64,000 bases of DNA from assembly GCA_022578605.1 (NCBI GenBank), contig MU394053.1, positions 368,555-432,554 on the forward strand. Reading direction: 5' to 3'. Of the stretch, positions 49,563 to 61,273 are shown piece by piece. Source of the DNA: Camillea tinctor. Lineage: Eukaryota > Ascomycota > Sordariomycetes > Xylariales > Xylariaceae. Numbering within the stretch: position 1 is the first letter of the stretch; the number at the start of each line of letters is the position of its first letter. Below the pieces are notes generated by a model. That model had not been told where the DNA came from and ran no database searches. It worked only from the letters and a program-made list of their open reading frames with translations. The position numbers and the translations under genes are program-made.

Positions 49563-52397
49563 CGTCCTTTAGGTTCAATAGTACTGTGTCCAAACTTTTT
49601 AGTTGTGCCCTAAGCTGATTAGACCGATTCTCTGGTTTGGGATAGTCTAGTTGCCCACCGAGGTATTTATAACCGCTGATAGGTACTAATTGAACTGGAA
49701 GAGAAAGGAATACGGGGAGTCGAAATGTCGAATTTGACCAAAGCTCACCTTTTAAGTGTGACCAAGGTAGGAAGAACTATCCTGTTATTCAGCTTCGGTT
49801 GGAGAAGGACTATTATTAAAAAAAGGCTAAATCTATTCGTAGAAAATCTAATCATTGCGACCTGAGTCGGCGGGAGCGCCCATTCATAGATAGCCCATGG
49901 ACTAGTCGTGTGTAAGTGGGAACGGCCGCATCGTAGGCTATGCGTTCCGGTACCAAAGGGACGGGCTTGCCGTCGGCCGGAAGAAACGGGCCCTTATTTT
50001 TTGGTGCTTCTTCCAGGTCATCCTATAGAGTGAGAGGGGTCTCAAAAGCAGGGCTAGGAACCAGTTTCCCATCTGGATTACGTCGAGACGAGGCATGATG
50101 GGCCGAATCATAAGCAGAATTTGGCAAGTGAATCGCGACGCACGTGGCTATTGCATGAGAAGGCCATACCAGCGGGTTTGGGTGGGCAGAGGCGCCCTCT
50201 ACTGGTTGTACGAGCCCTAGCGGGAGTAAGATCCCGATGCGGGGACCAGGAAACCGGAACTGCGACTATACGCGGTGCTGGCGATGGGAATGGACGTAGG
50301 ATGATAGAATATGCCTAGATATCGGAGGTGTAGGCGGCTATGGTAAGGATAGAAAGAACCCTTGCAGGGCATACGTAGTGACGTCGGTTGGGTTAACCGA
50401 ATACTAGTCAGCATCGGGTATAGAGGAGATGTATACTCTCGAATACTATACATGAGATGGTAGGAGTATTCAGCTGCATCCAGTCGCTCACTTGCTCACC
50501 TGTTCACTTTCTCACTTTACCGAGAGCACGCAATGTCGGCCATAGTAAGACATATTTCATCTTGAGACCCGCTACGTAATTGCAACGGTAGAAAACGTGG
50601 CAAACGCCACAATATGATATATCTGGAATAATCAATGTTAGTATATATGCGTACATACCAAGTTGCATCGTTGTCTCTTCTCTGATAAGATTGGCTCATG
50701 TGCATCCTTTCCTTTTGTTCCGCCTTGCTAGCAAATGGTGTTTACAATCCCCTGTTAAATGTAGATGCAAGTAGCCGGCAGCTGGAGCCGAAGATCATCA
50801 TCCCTTGAGACGAGTCTCAATCGAATGACTATACAATTATACGTATGTGCTGCGAGTGGTTGACACACACACTCTCACTATACTACCCTTCCCCTGGGTT
50901 CCGTCCCATGTATGGTAGGGTGTAATGTATGTATGTACGCATGCGGATGAGAATATGCAAACGAGAATAATTCCCGCTCTGGCAGAAAACCTATCAATAT
51001 CCATGGCTACTCTACCCTACCTATTTAAGTCTGACACGCTCCTTTCCGCTCATCCAATAAGGATCATATTCATCGACCAGTTATTGATGATCCAGCTGCG
51101 GGTGACAGTGGACTCTCAACATGAACTGTTTTGAACTAGACTAGACGTCGCCAAGACTCGGGGAATGACTGGATATCTGTGTTTCATGAGGCAAGGAGAG
51201 TTTGGTTAGTCGAAGTGGACTTGATGATCTGCGCACTTTTTCCTCTACAGGGTAAAAACTGAGAAATAAAAATAAGAATAAAAATAAAGAGGTAATAATA
51301 ATAATACTAGGGGCTCATCTTCGGATAATGTAGAATCTCGGTATTGTTAGGTGGGCGCCATTTATCCGACAAGACCCTAACGTCGACAGGGACCACCAGT
51401 TAAGGGAATTCCCACTGCTGCCCACCGCTTCTCATGAACGTTTTGCTAGTAAACGTGCTTAACCCTTACCCATGGTCCATGGCCCTTGGTCCTGAGAGGG
51501 CTTTCTCATACGCTTCAGTTACCTTAATAAGTAAGAAATCATGTCATCTCATGTCTATTGGTCTGGTTCGAGCTCTTCATCTCCAACTACCCACCCCTAT
51601 GTCAGCATATGCTCATCCGTCGGTGTGCCAGCCAGTAACCATTTTTCACTACACCACGACTGACGAGCACGGTCTAGTAAGTGTTATTAGACGCTTGACT
51701 GACTGACTGTCTGTCTTCATTCCCCACATATTTACTCGATATCATCGGTCCTCTCATACCTACCTATCTCCAGTTTAGCTGCAATCTTACCAGTTAAAAT
51801 CCCTTCTTTACCTGTCGCTTAGCACTGAGTCTCCGCTTGTCTGTTCAGCCCATCCTGTGCGTGGACAGTCCTTTTTTAACTGCCGTATGCTTATAGCTTT
51901 CATGCCTTGCTACTGTGGTCATCCAGATTCGGGACCAGACCATCGGAGCTGCGCTGGCTAGCAGATAGTAATTGCTTACACAGCGGTACATCGCCTCTTA
52001 AATGATCACGCTTATGTTCTATTTAGGAGAACGCATTAAGCAGCGGACAAGGATCAGTTGAGATCCATCCTCGTCGCCTTCCTGCGCGGTGGACGAATCT
52101 ACCGTCGCTTCGGCTGCGTCATTCCGAAGCTTTGCCCAAACCTCAGGTGGTATCCCTCCTGGCGGGCCTATGAGCACCCTTTCGACGATAGAGTGACGTC
52201 TGATCGAATCGCTTGTCCGTCGTATTCTCCAACCAGGAGCTGTGCCGAGATTCCCGCGTCCCCGCCGGGTATCTACACCGATCTGGATCAGCTGGGCCCA
52301 AACCCCTCGCTGCCCATCTTCCGAAGCAGAGCCTCCCTTGCTTGCCACGCTACACACACGCGGCTAGCATTCTGATCACACCCTCAGATTGATTGCC
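49563..52397. other. Divergent intergenic region (2.8 kb)
   Basis: Shared upstream region of the salicylate hydroxylase-like gene (-) and the Zn2Cys6 regulator (+). It contains AATAAG/AATAATA low-complexity sequence (51260-51310). Overlapping frames on both strands at 52019-52375 are probably regulator 5' leader. No other coding signal. Confidence 0.5.
49664..49672 (-). promoter_or_regulatory. TATA-like element of the salicylate hydroxylase-like gene
   Basis: TTATAAATA on the minus strand, about 102-110 bp before the ATG at 49562, in a suitable place for a fungal TATA box. Call rests on sequence and spacing only. Confidence 0.35.
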
Positions 52398-54868
52398 ATG
52401 TCTCCTCCTAATGTCGCCGGATCTTCTCCGGATACCGTAGACACTGGCCAAGGCACATCACCGAGTGCGCCAGCTCCGGAACATCAGCTGCCGCCGGCAC
52501 ATCCTCCGACGCAGCGGAAGCCTGGGAAACGTGACCGTGTTGCTTTAGCTTGCCAACGGTAGGGAACCTTTTGCGTCCTCCTTCTCTACATAAAGTATGC
52601 TCTCAAGCTGACCAATGGGGATTATAGATGTAAAACTCGAAAACAGAAGGTAAGCGATTTGGAATACATGCCACCATCGGCTCACACTCTCCCGTCTAAC
52701 CTCATGCGTCTGTAGTGCGATGGTGGGCGACCTGCGTGCGCTTCATGCGCCCGTTTGTCACTGAAATGTGGTAGGTAACCCAAGCCAATAGATCTTGCTA
52801 CAGAATGTTTCTAATTTCAGGTTTTATTTTTGGGTTTTAAGTATACATCGTCCCTCTGGTACCGGCAGCCGGGGAGAAGAAACTATACATAAAAGCCCTC
52901 GAGCAGCGAGTTGCCGATTTAGAGGGGTACCTGGCTTCCCTCGGTCATATGGGAGTTGGGACTGATCATCTTGGCCGTCTAGCGCAAGCAGCTGCATCAT
53001 CATCATCCCAACAACAGGTAGTCTTGCCCAGCAACCAGCCAGGACAAGGATCACAATCGCTTCAACACGTTTCTGATGATGATGGGAATGATCTTCTCGT
53101 TGCTGTTAGAGATTTATCGCTTTCAGCCTCCGGCCACTACGTTGGGGCTTCTTCTAATATTACGATAGGTCGAGTGCTCAGTTCAGTAGTGCATAGCCAA
53201 AGGGCCTCGAATCCCTTTGGCCGCGATGATCCATCTGGTCAAGACGAGGACGATCCAGCACCTAAATCTGTCTATTTATCTGATATGATGGGTGTCCCAT
53301 ATATAAGCCCTAACGTTGCTACACGACTGCTGCAGGGCTGGTTCAGGCATATTGCCACGAGATACCCCGTGTTACACTCAGTCAACCTCTTGAAGCTTCA
53401 CAACAATCGCGATACGTTAACGGATGACTACGAACGGACGATATTGAATATTGTATATGCTGTGAGTGGACGATGGCTTGAATCAGCGGGGGAGATGGGG
53501 CATTTTTATAGCGATCAACATTATGATCTTGCTTTCGAGGAAATGGATACTATTCTCCGGTTTCGGGATTCTCGGACAGTTGATTACCTCCTTCTTATGG
53601 CACTATACTGCACGAGAGCCCCAAGGGACCCTGGTGCCTGGACTTATGTCGGAGCCGCAATGAGGATATGCATCGAGCTAGGTTTACACCGTCGACCGAA
53701 AAGACCGAACCTTACTGTGGAGGGAGAAATGAACAAAAGACGGTTTTGGACGGCCTACTTTTTGGATCGAGACATATCTATCGCTGTTGGCCGCCCTCCA
53801 AGTATCTCAGATCACGACATTGATGCTGAATTACCTTTCGATATTAGCGAGGATACCTTCGACGACGAGGTTGTCCGGCAGGCATCGATGCGGGTCAGCC
53901 ACATTCCAGTCAATCCTCCAAACTCATTAACTTCCTTCATCCATCGAACCAGGCTCAAGAAGATTGAGTCGGAGATCCAGCATGTCGTTTACCGAGTGGA
54001 TAAGTCGGATAAAATTCCCGAAAGTGTTATCAATGGATTCCTTGATCAGCTCAACACTTGGAGGGATACGATCCCATACGATGCTAGACACTTCGTTCAT
54101 ACGCAGGATGTAGCCTATGAGGGCCTCGAGTTCTACACGATCCACTATCATCGTTGCGTCCGCTTCCTACTGTACCCTCAACTTGCGGAGAACCCCGTCA
54201 ACATGCATTACTTGCGAGTCTGTGCAGAGTCTTGTGCGGGTGTTATCACAGACTATCGGCGCTTACACCATGTTTTCCCTGTGGGATTCTCGGCTCTGTC
54301 GATACAGTCCATGTTCTTAGCAGGTAGGCATTATAACCTTGGAGAGGATTGCTTAGCCGAGTTTACTAACAGCGGTGTACAACTAGGTCTGACTCTAATA
54401 TACTGCGCCTGGCTATCCCCAGTGAACTTCATAAACGTCGACCCATTAAACGACTGTCAACTTCTCCTATACATCGTCACTGAGCGGTACCCCTCGGCTC
54501 GGAAGTATCGTGACGTGTTCGAGCGTATCAAGACTGCGGTTTTGAGCCTGATTGCGCAGGGGAAACATCAACCTCGTAACCCAGTCGCCATAGACCCGAA
54601 TACACAGGAAGGCGTTAGTAACCTGCAATCCTCTTGGGGTCCTGGCATGGGGGATGATTTCTCCTATATGATCAATACGATGACTGGGAACGCAACCACG
54701 CCCCCATTTGACATGGGCATGGACCCGACATCAGCGGGACTCGTCAGTAGACACCCAAGTCTCGCAACACAGCACATAGACCAATTCCAACCTATCTGGC
54801 CCGGAATGGCACATACAATCCCCCAAGACCTAAGTCACATAGACGCGATGAGCGGTATATTCCAATGA
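52398..54868 (+). CDS. Zn2Cys6 transcription factor with fungal middle homology region
   Basis: Predicted 754 aa, four exons: 52398-52558, 52628-52649, 52716-52770, 52842-54868. The binuclear zinc cluster is spread over the first three exons and reads C-x2-C-x6-C-x6-C-x2-C-x6-C (Cys 52, 55, 62, 69, 72, 79) when joined; this perfect spacing confirms the small exons. A short linker (VYIVPLVPAAGEKK) leads into a predicted coiled coil (KALEQRVADLEGYLASL). The fungal-specific regulatory domain covers about residues 220-600, with FWTAYFLDRDISIAVGRPPS as its signature. The C-terminus is Gln/Met-rich and probably activating. Exon 4 uses the AAG acceptor at 52839-52841 because the nearer CAG leads to a stop. 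Its position amid the oxidative genes suggests it is the pathway-specific activator, but targets are not shown. Confidence 0.93.
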
Positions 54869-55654
54869 TTTGGCAAGTTCTTTACTCCGTACGGTTTTTT
54901 TTTTCATATCGGCATTAAGATTTTTAGTGAAATTGGGCGGCGAAAAGGGGACCAGTGAAATACCATTTTCTGGATACGTGGTGGAATTCTTGGCATCAAT
55001 TTCATGAGGCTTGTAAGGAAGCACTGGCTCTTTGTGAGCGTCTTTTAAAGAGGCATTCTTCCAGGTATATTTATTTGTGCGCGCATACCGCTAGATATTT
55101 ACTCATAACGGCGATTTATTTTCCAACACCCCTGTCGATAGTTTCGCTTGCTTAGCATCCGAAGACTTCAGGACCCTTTTGTAGCATAATGGTCCGAAGT
55201 TGTAGAACGTGGGCAAAATACTAACGTAGGCAGTCGTTATATATCTATATAATCCTGAGGCCAACGTGATGCACATAACGTATTTGTTTCCCCCCCATAT
55301 ACTATGGATCATTGAGTGGCCTTCCTCCCAAGCTGACGGACTGGTATATAACCATCTCACGTGGAAAGCATGGCAGATAAGTCTCAATAATGAGCGTATT
55401 ATGAGCACACTCTATTTTAGTTCCCATTGTGCCGCCATTGAAGTATCGGATTCTTCTACTAGAGAGTGCGAAATCCAAGTTATCTCTACCTACACATGAT
55501 TATGGGTCTGGTAACTATATGTGGTTATATTGTCATGAAGATGTCTAGGGCCTTGAGTGGTAGGTATAAGACCAACGTGAGGAGTGATATTATATCTAGA
55601 AGATCAAGTACGGTAATTAAATGTATTTCGAGAAGATTCCTTAAGTCCCACCTC
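54869..55654. other. Intergenic between convergent genes
   Basis: 3' flanks of the regulator (+) and the NCS1 permease (-). A T run at 54896-54904 lies close behind the regulator's stop. No coding signal. Confidence 0.5.
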
Positions 55655-55858
55655 TTAACTGGCTGTGACCTTCTGTTCAGCCCCCTTTTTAGGGTCACCT
55701 AAGATACGCGATGTGTTGATTGGGTTTGAATCAGCTCGGTCGACAACAACCCCTCCATCCACAAGCTCAAAATTGACTTGCATCCCGAGCCCAGGAGGTG
55801 GGGATAAAATATTTAGGATATAGAATAGTAATCCAGACACAGCATAGCCGAAGAAAAA
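55655..55858 (-). pseudogene. C-terminal tail of the NCS1 permease beyond an in-frame stop
   Basis: 68 codons continue the permease frame directly after its TAA (55861-55859). They begin FFFGYAVSGLLFYILNILSP, a hydrophobic segment of the kind that forms the last membrane helix of Fur-type permeases. A polar tail follows to TAA at 55657-55655. Conservation of a plausible helix beyond the stop shows the stop is recent, or that it is bypassed. It could be a sequencing error, since a single base (TAA for TAT or TAC) explains it. Confidence 0.6.
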
Positions 55859-57530
55859 TTATACCTGGAATAGGTGATACCAACTATCAGACACGATAGG
55901 TCCGCCGACTGCCATAACAAAACCTGGCAAAGCCCAAACCATTCCAAGTATATAAGCCGTGAAAGCACGCCAATTTAGTCCGTTATAGAACCAGTAGATG
56001 CCACCTGGGCTGTAAAGATCCGGTATATTCCATTTACACTTGCGAACAATCCAAAAGTCAACGACTAAAATCGAAGCAGCGGGGCTGAGGAATACACCGA
56101 ACGATGATAAAACCGTGATAAATGTGCTAGCCTGAGTGAGAAACCTCCAAGGATTGGCTAAGACCCCCAGGATGGAGAAGATAATCGATCCTCGACGGCG
56201 TGAAACCCATCTTGGAACTAACATGGCAACATCCATGCCTGAGCTCACACAGTTCTGGGTGTAGTTTATGAAAACCGTGACACTCAGCAATCCAAGGCCA
56301 GCAAAGAAGGTACCCGCCCGACAAGCAGCCGTGTAATAGGACTGCTGGATGGACTGAAGCATGATAACAGGGTTCCATTGGACTTCTCCGAACATTTGGG
56401 CGGTTGCAGATGTAGTAATAATTCCAATGAGGGCTACGAGGGTTACCGTCAGGGGAAGAGCTGTCAACTGCGCTAGGGTAGGTGCGTGACGGCTCCGGGC
56501 ATATCTCGTCCAGTCAGAAACACGATCACTACCTCCAGTGTACGTTCCCGCTATTGAAGTAATACCCTGCACCATAAGGAATCCGATTTGGGACGGGGGT
56601 ACTTTTATAGCCGGGGCAACGAGATCACCCGCGCCTCCGTTGGCGTGGACGGCCCAGCCCATGATGCCCAAGAGAGTCGCACTAGAGACTACTAGATTGG
56701 CTATCAAGTACCTTTGAACGACATGTGGCGGGATAAAATATATAACAGGAAAGTATAGAATGATGAACAAGACAAAACCGATGAGCTGAGGAGTTGTGAT
56801 CCCAGCATTGTCGGGGAGAGTATTAGGTAGGGCTAAGAAACTGGGAAATATAGAATTTAGTATTATCACAAACGCCATTCCTACGAACGGTTGTTAACTC
56901 ATAAGTCTAGACTCATCGTGCAATAGAGAGAAACCTTACCTCCGAAATACATCTGCGTACCGTAGAAAATGAAGCTTTGAAACACATTTAACATAACAAC
57001 GAAGTAAGACCCCCAAAGGCCAAATGCAGCTCGAGCCAATGTTCCACTGCATAGTAACAATTAGTAACCCTATAAATCGGTCACGGAATCTTGATTAAGT
57101 GTATTGCGTTTATCCGCGTAGGAAATTCAAGATATACGAATGTCACTCACTATCCAAGATGATGAATTGCCCCCGGCGCTCCATTCAGATACGCGCTAAG
57201 AGAAGCGATTATACAACCGATTACCTATAGCTATACGGTAAGGAATAGGAAATGACGCGGATTTTGTGAATTATCAAAGTTACTCACAACTACAGCACAT
57301 GCCTGCCCAGCAGTGAGTCCGATCCCAATCAAACTACTACCGATCGTCCACGACGACAGTGAAATGCCACAAGTGCCCCAGTAGGCGTAGAACGCCAGCC
57401 AGCCATACGTGCGTTTGTCGTGGGGAATTGGGTACACATCTTTATTCCCCCATCGGCTCGTCTCAATAGATTCGAATTCATCGTCGGTGGGCTTGACCTC
57501 CAGCCTCTTCAAAAGCCCCCGGATGCCCAT
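55859..57530 (-). CDS. NCS1 (Fur-type) permease, truncated by an in-frame TAA
   Basis: Nucleobase:cation symporter-1 of the Fur branch (uracil, uridine, allantoin, thiamine, nicotinamide riboside transporters). Exons: 57530-57288, 57224-57151, 57046-56940, 56880-55859; 481 codons plus stop. Seen: NKDVYPIPHDKRTYGW before helix 1, GAPGAIHHLGYGTLARAAFG across exons 2-3, the substrate-region GTYTGGSDRVSDWTRYARS, and NCVSSGMDVAMLVPRWVSRR. LSPAASILVVDFWIVRKCKW and IYWFYNGLNWRAFTAYILG follow. The frame stops at TAA 55861-55859 right after WYHLFQV, while coding continues for 68 codons. I chose the start at MGIRGLLKRLEV; an in-frame ATG at 57620 would add 30 unusual residues. It probably imports a heterocyclic compound if functional. 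It is divergent from the GMC oxidoreductase, about 1.1 kb apart. Confidence 0.85.
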
Positions 57531-58646
57531 TGTGAATGCGTCAGCAGCAGTTTCGAAACAGCGAGCCCCGAAACCGGTCAAAACAGAAGTGAGTGAGTAG
57601 ATTAAATGGCACCCAAGCATTGAGCGGGGTGTTATCTATCGCAATGGTTATGGAAATGTTGCATTACGACGGCTCGACAGTATTTAATATATACTTAAGG
57701 AGCGTGAACAAACCTAACTTATGGACATCTAGATACACCTCATGTACAAGCTGATCATCTCACACCTCAGAATACTTCTATTGGTTATGAAGAGCGCTTT
57801 CGACTACACGCGTCTCCAATTATAAGATTGGATGGTGATATGCTTATGGTGGCTTCTGGGATATATATGACTTGTCATATCTAAGAACATGGCGGCCACA
57901 CGAATCTAATCGTCTCCAAGTAACAAGCAATTGGTAATTCAGTGCAGGTCTATCACTCAACCTAGCAGCCTAGGAAAGGAGCTACACCATATGGCCCCTT
58001 GTCTTCGTTTGCCAAGATCATATATTCTACCAATCATAAAATTGTGTTATGAGCACAGTCTACATATGCACTGATATTACTCCTTATAATGTCATGAAAA
58101 AGGAGTATCTTCTTCTTAGAGTAGGTAACATTTCCAAATGGAGACCTAAATCTGCAACCGTGCAACGGGTCTAACAAGGACATGTTGACTAGATGTTGCG
58201 ATAGATAACAAAACCGCCATCCAATTTATTTGTTAGGCTTTCCTCGTGTTTCTTGTTGTTATCGGGAAGTCCCTTCCGATACTGTGCATGTGGCGTATAC
58301 TTATGTATACTTATGAAGGTGTTAGAGAGGTTCATTAATACCTTCACGATCACTCTATACATGAAGTGGGTGTGCGTGTGGTAAAAGGTGGGATGGGCTG
58401 GTAATCCTTCCGTGAAATATAGGCTGTTAACCACAATCCGGAGCAATTTGTGGGAGTTGTCAGCGCCTAACCTATATCTTCCGGAAATAATATTTCGGAC
58501 TGACCGATTACTAGGTAAATGCTGGAGGGTACGATTTTAAGCGAACCTATCGCCGGAAAGGTGTAGAAAATACCCCTTTTGCACAACATGAATGAAGCCT
58601 AGAGGCTTGTTGCTGTCACGGCTCACGGTTGGTATCTATTTTCGCC
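57531..58646. other. Divergent intergenic region of permease and GMC gene
   Basis: Shared upstream region of the NCS1 permease (-) and GMC oxidoreductase (+). AT-rich. Apart from the palindrome at 58480-58499, no feature is seen. Confidence 0.5.
58480..58499. promoter_or_regulatory. Imperfect palindrome with CCG-N12-CGG, candidate regulator site
   Basis: Arms TCCG(G)AAAT and ATTTCGGA form an 8-bp inverted repeat with one extra G, giving CCG (58481-58483) and CGG (58496-58498) separated by 12 bases. It lies about 150 bp before the GMC ATG. Zn2Cys6 dimers bind paired CGG triplets, and such a regulator is encoded 4 kb away. I did not find the same element before the other genes, so this is a weak call. 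Confidence 0.25.
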
Positions 58647-60496
58647 ATGGCCGACGAGTTTGACTTCATTGTTGTTGGAGGTGCGTCATAACCCCGTCCC
58701 ATAAAGGAGAAGCGTTCGCCAGGCTAACCTATCATTCCAAGCTGGCCCTGCCGGTAGTGTGATTGCGTCGCGGCTCGCGAGGGCTGCCGCGAACCCATCC
58801 GTGCTCCTGGTAGAAGCTGGAGGCTCAAATGAGCACTCGACCCACATGTCAGCCGCGGAACGATTCGAGGTTGCATTCCGTGAAGATTCGCCCATGAACT
58901 GGTCTTATAAAACTCAGCCCCAGTGGAAAGACCAGGTGATCGACTACTCAAGGGGAAAGGGCTTGGGCGGTAGTACAGCTATAAACTTCTGTGCCTGGAT
59001 CTTTGGCGCTCGCAGTGACTATAACGAGTGGGCGAGATTGGTAGGAAATGAAAGTTTTGCCTGGGAAAACGTCAAAGAACGGCTCAAGAGAGTCGAGAAG
59101 TTTCACAACGACGTCCCTGAAGGCTTTCAAAACTGGATTCAGCCAAAGGATGAAGGTAAACCATGGTGGGAGGTATCTTGTAGCCCCTATAGTTGACTAA
59201 CCATGCTCTTAGATCATGGGTCAGAGGGTAATGTTGATGTTTCGTACCAGAAGAAATGGGTCAATCTCTGCAATGACCTATTCGTTGCAGCTGAAGAGAC
59301 TGGTCTTGGCGTCAACCGGGACGTGAATAGCGGCAACCCAATAGGCATGGGGATCGGTCCAGTATGCATTCATAACGGCACAAGGATTACATCATCTCTC
59401 GCATATCTACAGAATGCGCCTCCCAATCTCACTATAATGACTAATAAACACGTTGGAAAGATTATTCTCGAGGAAAACATCGCCCAGGGGATCCAAACTG
59501 TTGATGGCCATGTACTTAAGGCAAGGAAGGAGGTTGTTCTGACAGCAGGTGCTTTGAATAGCCCCCAACTTCTCCTCTTGTCGGGAATCGGACCACGGGA
59601 ACATTTGAATCAGAACAACATACCGGTGGTAAAGGATTTACCTGGAGTGGGCAAGAACTTACAAGATCATTGCTTTGGCGCAGTAGCTATTATCGTTAAG
59701 GATAATAATAACGAGAACTTCCAACAGGCGCCAACACCCATGGGATGGTTCAAAGTTCCATCACTGGTAAAGTCCGATGAGTTCAAAGAACTTTCTATTG
59801 ATACACAGAAGTATTTGAGCAAGAGTGATGTTCCCAACTGGGAGCTCGCAGCTGTGAGTATATCCGATTGTTTGGGACAAGCGATAGTTGTCATTAATAA
59901 TTGTGTAGTTGACGCCGTTATTTAACGCTCCCCCATTGGAGCCAGATGAGAAGATCGTATCTGGAGCATGTCTACTCATGAACCCCCAATCAAGGGGTAC
60001 TGTCACGCTCAAGTCGGCAGACCCTCAAGATGCACCCATCATCGATCCCAAGTTCTTGACTCACCCTTTTGATAAGAGAAACGCCATCGAGTCAATGAGG
60101 GAAATGCTTAGGTATCTACAAGCTCCGGTGTGGAAGAATAAAACCTCGCGAACCCTCGGATGGCCGAAGGGAGATTCTGACGAGGAGATCTGGGTATTAA
60201 GCCCTTCCATATCCTTGTTTGCTAACTAAATCGCTAACTATTTATAGGAGGCTTTCTCCTCGAATCTAAAGAGTAGCTGGCATATGTCCAGTACCGTAAG
60301 CATGGGTACGGCGGAAAATGCTTGCGTTGACTCGTCGTTTAAGGTCCATGGTATCGAACACCTTCGCGTAGCTGACATGAGTGTCTGCCCCCTAGTCCCT
60401 AATAGCCACACACAGACTACCGCGTATGTGATTGGCGAGATCGCAGCTGAGACACTTATAGTAGATCATGGACTGGCCACTAAAAACAAAGCGTAA
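58647..60496 (+). CDS. GMC oxidoreductase (aryl-alcohol / choline-type oxidase or dehydrogenase)
   Basis: Predicted 540 aa, five exons: 58647-58680, 58742-59155, 59213-59853, 59909-60193, 60248-60496; phases close. FAD-dependent alcohol oxidoreductase. Seen: FIVVGAGPAGSVIASRLAR (FAD, split by intron 1), VEAGGSNEHS, the flavin-contact stretch RGKGLGGSTAINFCAWIFGA, and the second GMC signature GALNSPQLLLLSGIGP. C-terminal SSWHMSSTVSMG carries the first active-site His and VPNSHTQTTAYVIGE the second. Length is typical. No signal peptide, so intracellular, unlike secreted aryl-alcohol oxidases. It is followed 780 bp downstream, in the same direction, by an aldehyde dehydrogenase. The pair could take an alcohol to the acid, which the salicylate hydroxylase-like enzyme could then use; this order is inference. 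Confidence 0.93.
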
Positions 60497-61273
60497 GGCT
60501 GGAGAATACGAGTGAAGTAATAAGGATTGTTAACATGATCATGGCACATAAATAACTTCAGTATTCACTTACTCCAGTATCTTTTCTTTTCTCTCGAAGT
60601 TTTGGTCATGTAAACCCCTTTAAATATGGTAGCAGGTTATTGCCAGGCCAATACATAAAATCCTCATACATACCACAAATGGGTAGTCATTTCGCTAGAC
60701 TGAATACGAACCCCTGTACTAAGCAAGCTCCCGTCAAGAATTGTGTTATACACCATCAGAACTCTCATTTTCTATAGGGTTCAGTTAAAATCGTGCTAAA
60801 ATAGCCTGCTGTTAGCCTATGGCATGACAATTACCATTGATAATCGATATAGCTACATAAGACGAACTAGCGTAATCCTTCAAGTTCTAGTAAGAACAGT
60901 CCTCAGTGACAGTGGTAAAGTGCAATTCCGACCGTTGATATTCGCATAATAGACCGGACAGGTATATATATATATTATACAAATCCAGACATAACCGCCT
61001 TGGCATAAGATTTACACTGTCATCGGGGAATATAGAGTGAGAATCTCAGCCGGGGAGGTCTAGACTGGAAAGAATACCTAGCTAAAAGTTCGTAGCTATC
61101 CCCCACAAGCTGAAGAGGGGTATGATTTACTCCAGGAAATCTTAGTCCGGTCGAGCTTTAACGAATCTCACTTCTTATATATAACCTGAGGGCTGCAGAT
61201 TGGAAGATCATATGACCCTGGTAGCAGACTCATTGCTTCTGTTCATATCCAGCTGAAGTTCACTCTATCCATC
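60497..61273. other. Intergenic, promoter of the aldehyde dehydrogenase
   Basis: AT-rich. Contains an AT dinucleotide run at about 60964-60978 and a TATA-like element at 61176-61184. No coding signal. Confidence 0.5.
61176..61184 (+). promoter_or_regulatory. TATA-like element of the aldehyde dehydrogenase gene
   Basis: TATATATAA about 90-98 bp before the ATG at 61274, a usual distance in fungi. Call rests on sequence and spacing only. Confidence 0.35.

Noticed and set aside
55771..55864. An intron (GTATAA donor) removing the NCS1 stop
   Set aside because: The first usable AG would delete the hydrophobic segment that looks like the last helix, and GTATAA is a weak donor; a nonsense change is simpler.
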